Source: Cotesia glomerata
Lineage: Eukaryota > Arthropoda > Insecta > Hymenoptera > Braconidae
Reading direction: 5' to 3'
NCBI RefSeq assembly: GCF_020080835.1
Contig: NC_058163.1
Location: 14,080,787 to 14,144,786, forward strand
Length of the DNA: 64,000 nucleotides
Below are positions 43,640 to 55,367 of this stretch, piece after piece. The notes beneath the pieces are model-generated. The model saw only the letters and a list, made by a program, of their open reading frames with translations. It searched no databases and had not been told where the DNA came from. The position numbers and the translations under genes were made by a program. Every line of letters begins with the position of its first letter. Position 1 is the first letter of the stretch.

Positions 43640-45960
43640 TTACACTAGTTTACTAGACAGATATATACACTGCAGCGAAGATAATTTTTTTTCATCAAGA
43701 GATTGACATTCAGCAATACAAATATCACCAGTTACTGTTGCTCCCAATTGCTGTGATGATGATTGCATTGCCGTCATATGAATATTTGGCGTGACAATAT
43801 TACACGTATTATTATTTTCGTTAGAGTAAATTTCTACTCCTCTTGCTCGAACATTTGGTCATTTAAATTTTACTATACAGTTGAAATTAGGTATACTTAT
43901 ATCTTCAGAGTCATTTAACCAAGTTTCAGATAGAAGTACGATGTTTGAAGCCTGTATAACAGAATTTGTTAGATCCTGAGAATGACTTCGAAAACTTTGA
44001 CAGTTAAGAGTGTATACAGTTAATCCATTATTTTGGCGTATGAAATTGAGAATTTGCTTATCTATTGTTTCCAAACAGTTCATTGAAAGTCTTCGGAATT
44101 CATCTTGTAAATGAATTATTGTCGTTGATGGTCTTCTTCCATGATAAAAAGTCAAATCATTACCACTTGTAGTAATGAATAATCCTTCGATATTAGTAAC
44201 TCGTGATAAAGCAACGTATACTAATGATTGAGAATGTTTCTTATCGTATTCGTAGACAATTTCGGAGTATGTGCTTCCTTGAGACTTGTGTATTGTCGTC
44301 GCACAAGCACAAACTAATGGCAGATGTAACCTTTTAACATTAATCGTTTTGTTATTATTTAGTGGTATTGTCGACGATCTTCTTCCGATTGGTACAGCTG
44401 TTTTACTAATATTATTAGCCGCAACATGACCAGCAACTTTTTTTCTAATTTTTTCACCAGTTTTCGGCGAATCGGGAAACTCAAGCCATGCAAAAGTCAT
44501 CTCTCTTGAATCATCTCGTTCAATGCATGCTAATTTTCCGACAGCGTCATTAGCTAAACCATCTGAGACATCAATATTTGTTGTTATCATATAAAAAATA
44601 CCTTGTGCAAATACTGTTCCATATGGTAAACCTCCAGTGTCAATAATTGACATTTTGTGCAATTTCTGTCGTACAAAAGCTTGTTGTTCTGTTGATGTGC
44701 ATCCAGTATAAATGTCTTGAGCTATAGAAATATGTTTTTCTGAAGATTCATCTAAAATTTTTTTATTGTAAGTTTCGACAGCGTGGTTTGTGTTGTATAA
44801 ACGTATTCCACGGGGACATTGTGTGTTGGCTTCGTCGACAGTAAAGAATCGCGATTGTATTAGTTCCAATTCATGACTTTCTTGTTGTTCACCGTTACCA
44901 ATTTGGGTTAAAATTGATGAAAATAGTTGATTAGCTTGCCTCATTACTTCCACTAAAGCGTAAAATTTAAGACTTCTCCACAGAATTGGACTAACAATTG
45001 TTTGTTTTTGCTATTTATAAATCGGCGTAGCTCTGACTGGCGGTAATTGACGCAAATCACCAATTAAAATCATGTCCAATTCTCCAAAATTAGTGTCGAA
45101 GTTTCCCGTAATTTGTTTTAAGCGTGAATCAATGTGTCCAAGTAATTCAGCACTAATCATGCTTATTTCACCAATAATTATAACTTTTACAAATTTAAAG
45201 AGTGCTCGATACTGATGAGCTACTTCAATGCTTAAGGGAAGTAACTTTGAAAGAGTAATCTTGAATGCTGTATGCACCGTGATACCATCAATTGCTACAG
45301 CGGCTTTACCGGTCGAAGCACATGCAATGTATGCATTGAATAAACCATCAGTATTTGTAAAACGATTATAAATATCCATGATAAGCCGGATAACAAATGT
45401 TTTGCTACAACCAGCTGGGCTAGTCAAGAAAATTTGAAGAGGACTTTTATTTGGAGATAATAGATGTGATATTACATGTTGTAACAGTTCAATTTGTTTG
45501 CTGTTTGACATTCTCATCAATTTACAAAAGTCTGCATTTGACATCAAATTTTCTTTTTTCTTGGCAATGAGTCCAAGTTTGTTCAGTACAGCCGAACGAA
45601 TGTCAGCATTGATATCTGAATTCGCATTTTGAAACAAATGTTGATATGGATCAGGTTCAGCGTATGTGGTCGCTGCATCTTCAACATCATCATTTGCAAG
45701 ATTAATATCATTACGATACAAATTGCAACAAATTTGAATCGTCTTTTGAATGGCAAGATTTGATTCAAATTCTCGTCGATTTAAAATCAAATCCTCGTTT
45801 TCATCATATATTTGGATGAATTTCAATTCCGACAGAATTTCTGCATCTTCGTTGCGGAAAGGAAAGTGTAAGGACACCATTTCTCTTTTATATTCGTTTA
45901 AATCTTGTGCCATATCAAAGTTATGATAGCGAATAATACATTGTTTATTTCTCTTTATAT
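43640..45960 (-). pseudogene. Helentron PIF1-type helicase and C-terminal endonuclease
   Basis: Helicase motifs in order: Walker A region LTSPAGCSKTF (family GPAGCGKT), ASTGKAAVAIDG, Walker B region VIIIGEISM (family IDEISM), LIGDLRQLPPV, then ATTIHKSQGSTY and VYVALSRV. Directly after it YTLNCQSFRSHS, VLLSETWL and, past a stop at 43859, PNVRARGVEIY and GDICIAECQS, the first motifs of an AP-like endonuclease, which ends near 43640. The Walker A glycines and the Walker B aspartate are replaced, and there is an in-frame stop at 45011, so this copy cannot be an active helicase. Confidence 0.85.
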
Positions 45961-46014
45961 AAGTTCCGTTGCTCTGAACAGTATATTTTGCAACAAACTG
46001 AGCGAGTGTGACAT

Positions 46015-48955
46015 ATTCAAGTCTTGATGTCGCTTTTCATATTTGTCGAACCAATCATCACGCCAAATATCAGTTGAATCATCTCCAACACCCATTGCGT
46101 CTAATTCTTTTTGAGTTTTTCGGATTCTCTGCCGATCAGTAGGCCACATTGTGGGAATAGTGGTTACAACAGTGGAACATTTGGACATTGACTCTCGTAA
46201 AAGATACCAAGCAGCTTCTTGACTTGTCATCTCTACACTATTTAACATATTGACTCCGATTTTTCGAGTAACTTCAACAATATCAAACTCTGGATGTTAA
46301 TTCATAATTTCGATAATGAGACGTTGAAGATGGCTCACTCCTCTGTTGGTTTTATTGACGTACTCGGCGAAGTTAGCGGCACAAGAATACTCTTCCGTAA
46401 TAAATTGAATATCCATGTTAGACTTCACAATATTGAAAAGAAATGGATTAAATGGATTGTGACATTTCTCATGTAGCTGGCGTTTTAAAAATACTCTGGG
46501 TCTCTTGATTCCAGCTCGCAATATATTATGATAGTGGTCATCTGAATGTATATCGTTGTCTTCATAAAATGCATCCATATCGAGATAGTCTTTATTTTCA
46601 AGATTTAATCTTATACTCTTGTAATGATTAGAATAATGTTGAAAACCCGGTTCTTCTTTCTGCATAGGTGATAATATAATGGTTCTTTGACAAGGCATAA
46701 AAGGAGCCTCGAACCTGCACTTCTGTGGTCTATTGGCAACAATTTTTTTAAAACACGTAAATGTGTGCTTGTGGATCTGAAGTTTCATGTTACCTGATGC
46801 TTCTTCAGATGAGACTGAAATTAAGTAATCAATTAATGCTATAGCATCAATTTTGTTATTATTTAGAGCATCCACCGGAGCGTTATTCGACCATAGTAAC
46901 ATGTAAGCGTGTGGGCTTCCGCGATGTTGGAATTCAATCCTCTTGAAGAAATTTACAACGTAATTTTTCCCAAAAGGACTGAATTTTTTTGATTGCAAAA
47001 TAGCAACCAAAACATTCACTAACTTGTTAAAGTGAATCGCGCAAGTTACATCATCCTCATTAATTAAAGTCGTTTTCTCCAGATAATGCAAGTTTTCAGC
47101 AGCTTCTAGCGTAATGTCGACTCCACAATGTTTTAATTTGTACAATTTTTGAATTAAGTCCGTCCAGCCGATTTCATTGGCACTAATTGTCAAAAAAATT
47201 TTTGGTTTACCAAGTTGCCTAATCATAGCAAAAAGGTCTTTTTTACGATTATACCAATACCATGTCGAGTTTGGAATTGATCGTAGAAAAGCAAGGTTGG
47301 TTTCGATACAGTTATTAATAATATTGTTCGTCCTCAATTTATTGTCGAGTGACTGCTGTATTTTTACCAACATGTTTAAACGCAATAGTAAGAGAATCAC
47401 GAACTCTTAATCGCATAATTTTCATTGCAACATATAAAAGATGATACGGTGTTATAGCTCGACGATCAGATCTTCGTAATTCACTTGAAGCTATTGTGAA
47501 TGGTGTTGCCTTAACTTCTTTTCTGAAGCTCCGAAATTGACCCAAGTAAATGGATGGGAATGAAAGCTCTTCCGCATGTTCATCGAACAACAAACTCCGT
47601 AGAGTATTTTGTTCTCCTGGTGCAATACGTAAGTATTGATCCTCATTCCATAACAGTGTATGTTGTTGAGCAGTTAAACTCTCTTCAATGGGTATGTGTT
47701 CACTTATATCTTCTAGAGGAACGTTAGTTGGGATTGAGTCGTTTTCGAAAAATGATTAATCCAATGTTATTTCATACATTGTATAAAGTGGAGATTTTAA
47801 CAAAAATTGTAACCAAGCTTTTATAGTACGCTTGTTAATCATACCGTGTAAATAACTGGATCTATGAATTTTTTTTCGTTTAATATGAACATTAATACAG
47901 TAATCGTCATCAACGTTTCTTGGTAGACTTTTCATCATTGTATCAACGCATACTGGAACATTAATAACTTGTCCTAAAATTCCGTACTGACCATTCACAT
48001 GCCTTAAACGTCGAATCTGCATAAAAGGAAGACGAGGTAAAATGAGTCTTTCAGATAAAATCTCAATGGTGGTAAATGATCGGGGATTTGTGGATATTTA
48101 AACCCGTTATACACTGACATCATTGGAATTTTATCTTTATTCAATGATGTAAAGCACGTAGTGCATAAAGCAATCTTCTCTATAGATGTAAGAGGAAGAA
48201 TTGTATTTAAAATCTGTTGATGTTAATGAGATGCAGATTTGAGATCTCTTTTAAACCACACCTATCACAGACTGAGCAAATATGTCCGAACGGGTTATTG
48301 ATGAATTTAGTCTTAAACTCTTCATGAGCTTTTTTATGATGATAAAAAGTAGAATAAGGTACACGCAAATCATTAGCCTGGAAGCCTCTCGTAACGCTGT
48401 TGATACTTGGCGTCGTTGTAGTATTTGGAATGTCTCTAATAATAAAATCCGCTTCAGATAAAATTGCACCTTCTTGATCCCTAGTACACGGATTATCTGG
48501 TGAAAAGGTTTCAGTAGATGGAGCATTTAGTACTGAGTTTTTAAGGACCATCGTAGATTTTTTCCGAGCTCTATACTGACGACTACGGTCGGCTGGTGTT
48601 CTTGACGTTTTTGGTAAATCCGAAAGAGAATTTTCTTGATGTATTTTAGCTTGAACATCAATCGACGTAGAGCAGGCTGGCTCTGAAATTGCAGAATTTT
48701 TTAGGGCCTTCTTCCGGGCTCTATACTCACGACTACGTTCTGCTGGTGTTTTTGACTTTCTTGGTGGATCCGAAACAGAATGTTCTTGATGTACTTCAAC
48801 TTGAACATCAATCGACGTAGATGTACTTCAACTTGAACATCAATCGACGTAGGGCAAGATGGCTCTGGATTTGCACGATTTTCTCGGGCCTTCTTCCGAG
48901 CTCTATATTCACGAGTACGTTCTGCTGGTGTTTTACGTTTTTTTCTAGGTGACAT
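46015..48955 (-). pseudogene. Helentron Rep (HUH) protein, N-terminal part
   Basis: The basic leader (48955-48545) contains three repeats of a TPAERTREYRARKK-like motif. Separate frames follow: 48551-48207 (with CSVCDRCGLKEI), 48022-47756 (NVPVCVDTMMKSLP), 47593-47339, then a long open part 47400-46297 carrying the Rep-like region: KIFLTISANEIGW, the HUH site as GSPHAYMLLW, and the Tyr region as CAANFAEYVNKTNRG. The second His of the HUH pair is Tyr and the first of the two catalytic Tyr positions is Asn. A stop at 46294 and a one-base slip near 46010 follow. Confidence 0.8.
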
Positions 48956-48960
48956 CGGAG
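48545..48960. repeat. Three tandem ~180-bp coding repeats in Helentron leader
   Basis: The plus-strand phrase CGAGCTCTATACTGACGACT, near 48567, recurs at about 48715 and 48897 with small changes, each followed by TGGTGTTTT and an AACATCAATCGACGTAG stretch. It encodes repeated basic RxYRARKK modules. Confidence 0.75.
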
Positions 48961-49724
48961 TGCAGCTAATAGATTGTTGATCAATGTATGTAGTTAAATT
49001 TTCTGAAAATAAAATAAAATTAGAAATTTTCGAATTTACTACATATGCGTTATGTTATATAGTAATTTTATTTAAACACTAAACTAAAATAAAAAGAATT
49101 TATAATTTAATTTTTTGAAATTTTTATTTACTAAAAAAAAATTTAATAACAATAAAAATAGATAATGAACTTAATTAATAACAGGCAACAGTGATAGTAT
49201 AAATATTATATAGAATGCAATATAGAGAATGTGGGTTATACATGGTACTTTGCGCATATTCATGTGATCAAAATAAAAAGAAAAATGTAATTATTAAAAA
49301 AATTAATTATTCAATTAAATATAAAAAAATAAATATATTATTAACATTACATCAGTTAAATAATGTATACCTTACTTGATATACATTTATTTCAAATCTA
49401 ATAATAAGTATTAATGAAAAAAGAAATAAATAAAGTATTACTTACTGCGAATAACTGCTTGATCAACAAGGATTTCTTATTAACTGTCAACGAACAATGA
49501 ATATTTACCACTAGTTACTATAAAAATATCTGAATGAATAAAACAATATAAACAAACACGAGGTTATAAAATATATAATAATTATAATATTTAAGAGCAG
49601 TGTACCTACAGTCTAAAATACAACGCATGCGCACATGAAAATAACATTTCTATAGTGTAAAAGTATAGTTTTCCTTTATATCTTTATCTTTTTCTCTCCG
49701 ACTACGTACACATATGCGTCCTTT

Positions 49725-49805
49725 AATGTGACGCTCATATTATGATTATTGTGACACTCATATTATGATTATTGTGACGCTCATATTATTATTATTGTGA
49801 CGCGA
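49725..49805. repeat. Three ~27-bp tandem repeats
   Basis: GTGACGCTCATATTATGATT followed by ATT, three times with small changes, close to the intron/Helentron border. Confidence 0.8.
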
Positions 49806-50148
49806 CCTTGAAATTTTACCCTCAACGCGCGCAAAGAAGTTTCACTTCAAAAAAAGATGATTTAACTTACGTGACTTTCTTGACTCCTTTTCCAGTTGGC
49901 ACATATTTACCCCCGTGCTCACATTTAAAATTCATATATAAGTAAACCAAGTTTGGGTTGATGAATTTATGCTTTGAAGGTTGGGCAGCGATTTTTTTGC
50001 TACCTTGAGTAGAGTAATTAAATCCGACTTTCTCAGCATATGTTTTCATAAACGCAATTAATTCTTTATCAGAAGCAAATCGTTCCTGAGCGTACTTATA
50101 AGCTCCTGCCATTTTTTCAGTAAAAAATTTGCACAAAACTACTCCCAA

Positions 50149-51055
50149 GATAATGTATATCGGAAATAATAAAGAATGTATTTTAATACTTATAAAATAA
50201 GCAAGGTGGCTAACTTCTGTGAGTTGACTAAATAAACGACAGGCGCCACCTTGACGTGTACGGAGATTTCAACAATTACTATTCATTTAAATTATAAAAA
50301 TGAAAGTGCAAGGATACACAAAGAGCAAATTTCAAATGATTAGTTGGATAAAATCAATCGTAATCTCGATAATTTCAAAATAGATAATCGTGAGCATTTA
50401 AAAAATTATACTTTGAACTGAAGCTGAATAGTAGTCTTCCCAGTTTTTTAGTTTCAAACGAGCTAGATCCTAGAATAAATACATGCTGGGGCGTACTTTT
50501 TGAGCAACGAGTAATATCGGGAGAATAGAATCCTAATCGATAATTTGTAGAAAAAATGTCAGTGTGTGACATCAAACATATTTTAGTTAATTTTGTAAGT
50601 TTGTTGTTATAATAAACAACAAACCTAACAAGTTTAATATTTTGTCATCGCAATTTTTAGATGACTTAGTATTTAAAATTTCTAAATTCCGTATTTTCGA
50701 ATGCGCCAGACGCTAGAGTGCATACACGCTGCTGTGCGGGACATTAGTGTAGAGTATTAGCAAATAGAAATATATTTTTCGGTTTAATTAAAAATTTTGT
50801 ATAAAAATCTGAAACGTGGAACAGGACTAGCGTGCGCCACGATGATTATCGTGACGCACTCTACGACGCACGTTTCTGTACAATTATCCACGTAGTAATA
50901 ATAAAATATAAAATTCACGATATGATAATGAAAAAATAATTACAAAATTGAAATTGCTTTTTTATTGTTTGTAGGTATAATTTCAAATTCAAATTCTATG
51001 AATACTATTCTATGTAGATCTTCTCTTTTTTACTTCTTTCTCCGTTGTTAATGCA
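50149..51055. other. Right flank of the MULE-like element
   Basis: No gene. About 50703-50890 holds the candidate right inverted terminal repeat and a small palindrome near 50835 (GCGCCACGATGATTATCGTG). The remainder is AT-rich. Confidence 0.4.
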
Positions 51056-52279
51056 TCATTTATTCCTCAATTTTGTTAAGCCAGGACATTTATTACATTT
51101 TCCAAAGTAGCAGTTATTCGTTGGTGGTTGAAAGATAAACATTTTTATGCCATCCCGATTTGAAGATAACGGTTGGCTTTCATTTTCGAGTTTCAATTTT
51201 CCAAGTTTTGCACCATCAAATAAAAGTTTAAAATTTTCGTGAATAAGGCAAACGCATACTACATGAGTACCAGATTCACCAGCAAGAACACATTCAGGTG
51301 GTCTTAAACTCGCAAATTTTGAAAAACCTACTCTATCAAATAGGTATTTTTGTTGAAACGATTGGTAAATTTCGGTTAAGTTACCCAATACTAATCGTTT
51401 TTGCTTTTGCACTCGTTGACCATTTTCAATAACAGATTTGTATTCTTTTTTGCCGGGTAATTCTCGACTGACATTTTGACTTCTAAAAAACTCTTGAACT
51501 CTGTCTTCAGCAGCTTTCAGTAAAGGGTGGCCATTGTTTTTATCGGGAATAAATAAAATACCATCTTGTACATTTTCTTTTACCGTTTTTATCATGTACG
51601 TTGATGCACCAAAAATACTTACAATTTTTTCTGTTGACCAACTTGATAGTAGTACAGATAATATTTGAATTTTTTCTTTCGATTTGCTCGTACTATCAAA
51701 TTTGCTCGTACTAACAAATTTCAGATGGAGAACTTGAAAAATTGGATAACTCCAATTTCTGACATAAATAGATGTATTGTCATCTGAATTTCGAGAAATA
51801 TTCTCCACTGGATCATATTCAACGATGCTCATAGATTGTTGGGCTTCAAATTCGATTTCTTGATGGTTTTTTAGTTCATCATGAATTTTTTTTGTACATA
51901 AAATACACAGTTTACTTCCCGGTGAAATAGAAGGCACAATGCTTTTAGATCGATTATAGAATTCAAAACTAACTACTTTTAATGATTTCAGTATTTTAAC
52001 AACATGAATTTTATACGGATCAGCACAAAATTTCTGATTATAAATATAATCGACATTGAATTGTTTGTTGTGGTCACTGCAAATAGAATTAACAACTGTT
52101 TCACTTCTCGCATTCAGAGAAATTCGATCTGCATCGGAAAAATCATGACAATAAATTAATTTTCCTTCAGAGCATTTTTCATTTCGAAATAAACCAATTG
52201 AACACTTATCTTTTTTCATGATTGACTTTGTAACAAGACACAAAATTTTAAACGTTGTAAGACAAAGAATATTATTCAC
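51056..52279 (-). CDS. Unassigned transposon-like protein, C-terminally truncated
   Basis: One open frame of about 407 codons, likely true start MKKDKCSIGLFRNE (about 52219). Features: a Cys-rich start (CSIGLFRNEKCSEGK, YCHD, CSDHN), a zinc-finger-like pair (KLCILCTKKIHDEL), an HTH-like segment (ILSVLLSSWSTEKIVSIFGAS) and then VSRELPGKKEYKSV, KRLVLGNLTEIYQSF, FASLRPPECVLAGESGTHVVCVCLIHENFKLL and CYFGKCNKCPG. Multi-copy insect and cnidarian proteins with the SLRPxECV...CVCxxH pattern are familiar as transposon-derived, but I cannot name the superfamily. It stops where the family would be expected to go on into a catalytic domain, so a 3' part is probably lost. No introns or stops. Confidence 0.55.
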   Translation of the reverse strand: MNNILCLTTFKILCLVTKSIMKKDKCSIGLFRNEKCSEGKLIYCHDFSDADRISLNARSETVVNSICSDHNKQFNVDYIYNQKFCADPYKIHVVKILKSLKVVSFEFYNRSKSIVPSISPGSKLCILCTKKIHDELKNHQEIEFEAQQSMSIVEYDPVENISRNSDDNTSIYVRNWSYPIFQVLHLKFVSTSKFDSTSKSKEKIQILSVLLSSWSTEKIVSIFGASTYMIKTVKENVQDGILFIPDKNNGHPLLKAAEDRVQEFFRSQNVSRELPGKKEYKSVIENGQRVQKQKRLVLGNLTEIYQSFQQKYLFDRVGFSKFASLRPPECVLAGESGTHVVCVCLIHENFKLLFDGAKLGKLKLENESQPLSSNRDGIKMFIFQPPTNNCYFGKCNKCPGLTKLRNK

Positions 52280-52983
52280 AGCAATACTTAAAAATTGTTG
52301 TCACTTTTTACTGTAGTAAACAATAAATTCGCTGATCTTTAGAAATATCTTTTCATAGAAAAAAGATGCCGCTAGTAAAATCTTACATGGTAATTATAAA
52401 GTAGAAAAAACTTTATGAGTAAATTAAATAATTATTTAACTTAACATCATCTAAAGTTTAAAAAAAAAAAATTATTTTCCAAAATTCAAAAATTTGTATC
52501 TTCTAAGAAAAAAAAAACCCATTTGAAAATTTTAAGATAATTAAAAGGTACTCTGTAAGAAAAAATAAGCCAAAAATTTCATAGCGGGCTTTAATTTTTA
52601 CGATTTTCAAAATTTCAAAATTTTCCCACTTTTTAATTTTTCAAAAATTTAACCCAAAAAAATTTTTGTTTGTAGTCCTAAGTATTCCCTTTAAAATGAA
52701 CTTAGGCCCATGCCTGTAACTATAATAGTTTTCGAGATATTACAAAAACAAAATTGAAAAACTGGAAAAATTGCGAAATTTCGAATTTTGCATAACTTTC
52801 AAAAAAAATTTTTTAAATTTTTTCCTTTGGCACAAATTTGTTTTGTGATAAAAACCAACTTGTGACCAAATTTCATCCAAATCGGAAGGGGTCGATTCCA
52901 ACGATTGGTCGATTTGACATGGAATGACCCATATCATTTTGTACACCGACCTCAAAAGTTTACGAAAAGGTAATACAGCGTCG
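52280..52983. other. AT-rich non-coding repeat-like stretch
   Basis: Dominated by AAAATTTCAAAATTTT phrases. The block at about 52840-52930 (CCAAATCGGAAGGGGTCGAT) looks like interspersed-repeat sequence. No gene. Confidence 0.4.
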
Positions 52984-53180
52984 AGACTATTTAGATAATT
53001 GCTTAACTGATCTTACACTTAATAAATAGGTACTATTTTATTAAATAAATCTTTCAGACAATCTGAGCTTGAATCATAGATGTCGTCCGACTTAGACACC
53101 GACATCACTTAAAATCACACTGTGTCGTAGATTATGTCGTACGACACCAATCACGACCCACTAGATAATTGCTTAAATAA
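52984..53180. repeat. Isolated unit of the 172-bp satellite
   Basis: GACACCGACATCACTT, GTCGTAGATTATGTCGTACG and TTAGATAATTGCTTAA match the array at 23350-24262 in the same orientation. Roughly one unit plus a partial copy. Confidence 0.8.
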
Positions 53181-53209
53181 TATGATTGATTCCAAATACT
53201 GATCAGCTT

Positions 53210-54397
53210 CTAAGCTCAAATAACCACGTTGATCGCCACCGGGCCGGTCATAATCAAATGATTCGTTGGTGAAATATCGTAACCGGAAAAAAATTGATTT
53301 TTAAAACAAAATTCCGAAATTTCTTATCTGACCGTTTCGCGGTTAAAATTTTTCGTAGAATTCAAAAACTTTATCAACTGCTGCCAAATGCGTGAATATC
53401 AGTTAAATCATTCAAAACTTATAGCAAATTGAAAATTAATATACTGTTTTACCAAACAATTCTATCAGCATCGAACAGCTTCATTTTTGAGATTGGAGAG
53501 CTCAAAATGATAAAAGAATTGACTTTTTGAGCTCGAAGAGCTTAAAAACATTACAACTTGCAAACACTTAATGATTAAAATCAGCGGGAAGTTGCAGGAA
53601 TGGCAGCTAAGGTAGATCATATTCCAAATGTTTAACTTCCCGCTAAGAAAATCGAAGATTTTCAAAAATCGGAAAGTTATTGTTTTTACCCCAATTTGCA
53701 AAAATTGAGTTTTCATTAGATCTCGACGTTTTAAGGTTTTAGGAAGCTTCCCTGATTACCCCCGCGATATTGTCACTATGTCTGTATGTATGTGCGTATG
53801 TGTGTATGTATGTATGTGTGAATGTAAACCGCTTATAATTTTTGAACGACTAAACCGATCGGAACCTAATGAACGGCGTTTTAAAGAGTTCTCTTAAACT
53901 TAGATTTCCTGTGAATTTAAACCGATTCAGATCGATAGATTTTGAGAAATTTCAAAAACACTGAGAAAGAACTAAAAAAAAAATTATTTTCGAAGGTTTT
54001 TTTTTGGAATAACTTTTAAACAGTTTTATCGATCAACTCCAAAATCTAATCAGCTCTTAACCTTGAAAAACCACGTCAATTACTGCAAATATGGTCAAAA
54101 TGGGTTGATTCGTTCAAGAGATATCGTGAACGAAAGAAAACCGAAAAAAGTGTTTTTTTTTACAAAACTTCGACATTTATATTCGGAACGTTTTTGATAA
54201 AATGAAATAGTTATTAGAGCTCGAAAAACCAAGTCGATCGCCGCCAGGAACGTAAAAATTGGTTGATTTTTTCGAGAGATATCCTCGACGAAATAGTTGG
54301 AAGCAAGTATTTTTTTTAACATAACTCCGATATTTTTCGGAATAACTTTTAAACGGCTTTACCGATCAATTCCAAAAATATATAAATATATTTACAG
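53210..54397. repeat. GAGCTC-rich repeat family R, copy 1
   Basis: Contains GGAGAGCTCAAAATGA and TTTGAGCTCGAAGAGCT, a TGTATGTATGTG microsatellite (53775-53820) and GTAAACCGCTTATAATTTTT. It is inverted relative to the copies at 57300 and 62925. Long AT-rich frames here are not supported as genes. Confidence 0.65.
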
Positions 54398-54765
54398 ATA
54401 CAGATACAAATAAATCGAGAAGCATTCGAAACAGAAGAGCCCAAAGAACCGAAGAACANNNNNNNNNNNNNNNNNNNNNNNNNNNNNNNNNNNNNNNNNN
54501 NNNNNNNNNNNNNNNNNNNNNNNNNNNNNNNNNNNNNNNNNNNNNNNNNNNNNNNNNNTGTCATAGTGATTGCAATAATTAAAATTTACAATGAATATTA
54601 GGTAAGAATAATCACAGGGATAAAAGGTACGGGCCAATCTGATGAAATTTGAAATCTGTAGCTGCAAATCTAAACAATACTCCCATTAAATTTCAAGTCT
54701 AGATCCTCTAAAAAATACAATTCTATGGTAAAGTGCCCAGCGGATTGGGCCGAGGTAACAGCTAG
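54398..54765 (+). mobile_element. Helitron fragment with 3' end, split by gap
   Basis: AAATAAATCGAGAAGCATTC at 54408 matches the leader of the Helitron at 25355. Beyond the gap the 3' end shows a GCCCA-GCGGAT-TGGGC hairpin and CTAG at 54762-54765 followed by T. The 5' end was not found. Confidence 0.65.
54459..54558. other. Assembly gap (100 N)
   Basis: Exactly 100 N inside the Helitron fragment; length of missing sequence unknown. Confidence 1.
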
Positions 54766-54778
54766 TATATGATATGAG

Positions 54779-54811
54779 CATATATATATATATATATATA
54801 TATATATGCTG

Positions 54812-54855
<44 letters not shown>
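54779..54855. repeat. (TA)n microsatellite, interrupted
   Basis: TA dinucleotides broken once by GCTGC at about 54808. Confidence 0.95.
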
Positions 54856-54858
<3 letters not shown>

Positions 54859-55365
54859 CAATGATAAAAATAATTAAACCCTGGGTTTAAAAACTGGCCC
54901 TTTAATATTGAATACTTAGGTATATAATTAATTATTTTCAACTGAATATATAAATATTTTTTTATTAAATGATTCTTTTTTTATGATATAGAAATTGATA
55001 AAAAAGTTTTCAGTAATAATATTTAGTATTATCATTATTAAATTAATCAGCTCTAGCAGTTGATATTTTTTCAATCTCCAATGAGATTGGGGAGAAAATA
55101 TCCTTTTCATTAGAGAACCTTTAGATTTGCTACAATATTTTTCAATATTATCTAACACAATAATAACTGAGTTGGAATAAATAATTTAAAATTAAATACA
55201 CACGTGAATACAAATTATGAAAAAGAAATTTTTTCACTCTAGTGAAAGATTAATTTTCATTTACAAAAAAAAAATTATCATCAAAAAAGTATATAATAAT
55301 TACTTTATCTTTTTGAAGTAATTGCTTCATTATTTCGAAAATAAACAATTTTCTATTGTTATTTG
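54856..55365. other. AT-rich non-coding spacer
   Basis: Nothing recognisable beyond short A/T runs. Confidence 0.4.
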
Positions 55366-55367
55366 CG

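Larger units (their letters stand above)
43406..49870 (-). mobile_element. Decayed endonuclease-bearing Helitron (Helentron type) inside an intron
   Basis: Minus-strand coding traces run from the N-terminal basic leader (48955) through Rep (about 47400-46300), PIF1-type helicase (about 46000-44100) to an AP-type endonuclease (44050-43640), the order seen in Helentrons. Exons of the MULE companion gene lie on either side, so the element is an intronic insertion. Its exact termini and hairpin were not identified; the range given is the host intron. Confidence 0.75.
41934..50148 (-). pseudogene. MULE companion gene: FAR1-like finger, acidic region, AT-hook, PHD-like finger
   Basis: Exons 49871-50148 (likely start MAGAYKYAQERF at about 50112), 43300-43405 and 41934-43244, introns with GT...AG, frame continuous. 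The first two exons form a FAR1-like finger: MNFKCEHGGKYVPTG, then TECPSIFKFK and ETHDH. The third encodes an acidic Asp/Glu/Ser/Thr-rich stretch, an AT-hook (RKRGRPARK, about 42425) and a C-terminal Cys/His cluster (CLICKKRAV, CSSCLKKLHFTC). One in-frame TAG at 42567 and a one-base slip near 41965, which removes a final Cys-x2-Cys, break it. It shares its finger with the transposase, so it is probably a DNA-binding partner. The first intron holds a Helitron. Confidence 0.65.
38100..50890. mobile_element. MULE-like transposon with convergent transposase and companion genes
   Basis: A MULE transposase (+, 38939-41601) and a second gene (-, 50148 to 41934) point towards each other. Both carry the same FAR1/FLYWCH-like zinc-binding domain with an intron in the same region. 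CAGCGTGTATAAACTCTAGG at 38213 (repeated at about 38390) is inversely similar to the sequence at about 50703-50740 (reverse strand CAGCGTGTATGCACTCTAGC), a candidate terminal inverted repeat. A further copy-like stretch at 41655 (GACGCTAGCGTGTACAG) leaves open a smaller element ending there. Target duplication not found. Confidence 0.55.
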
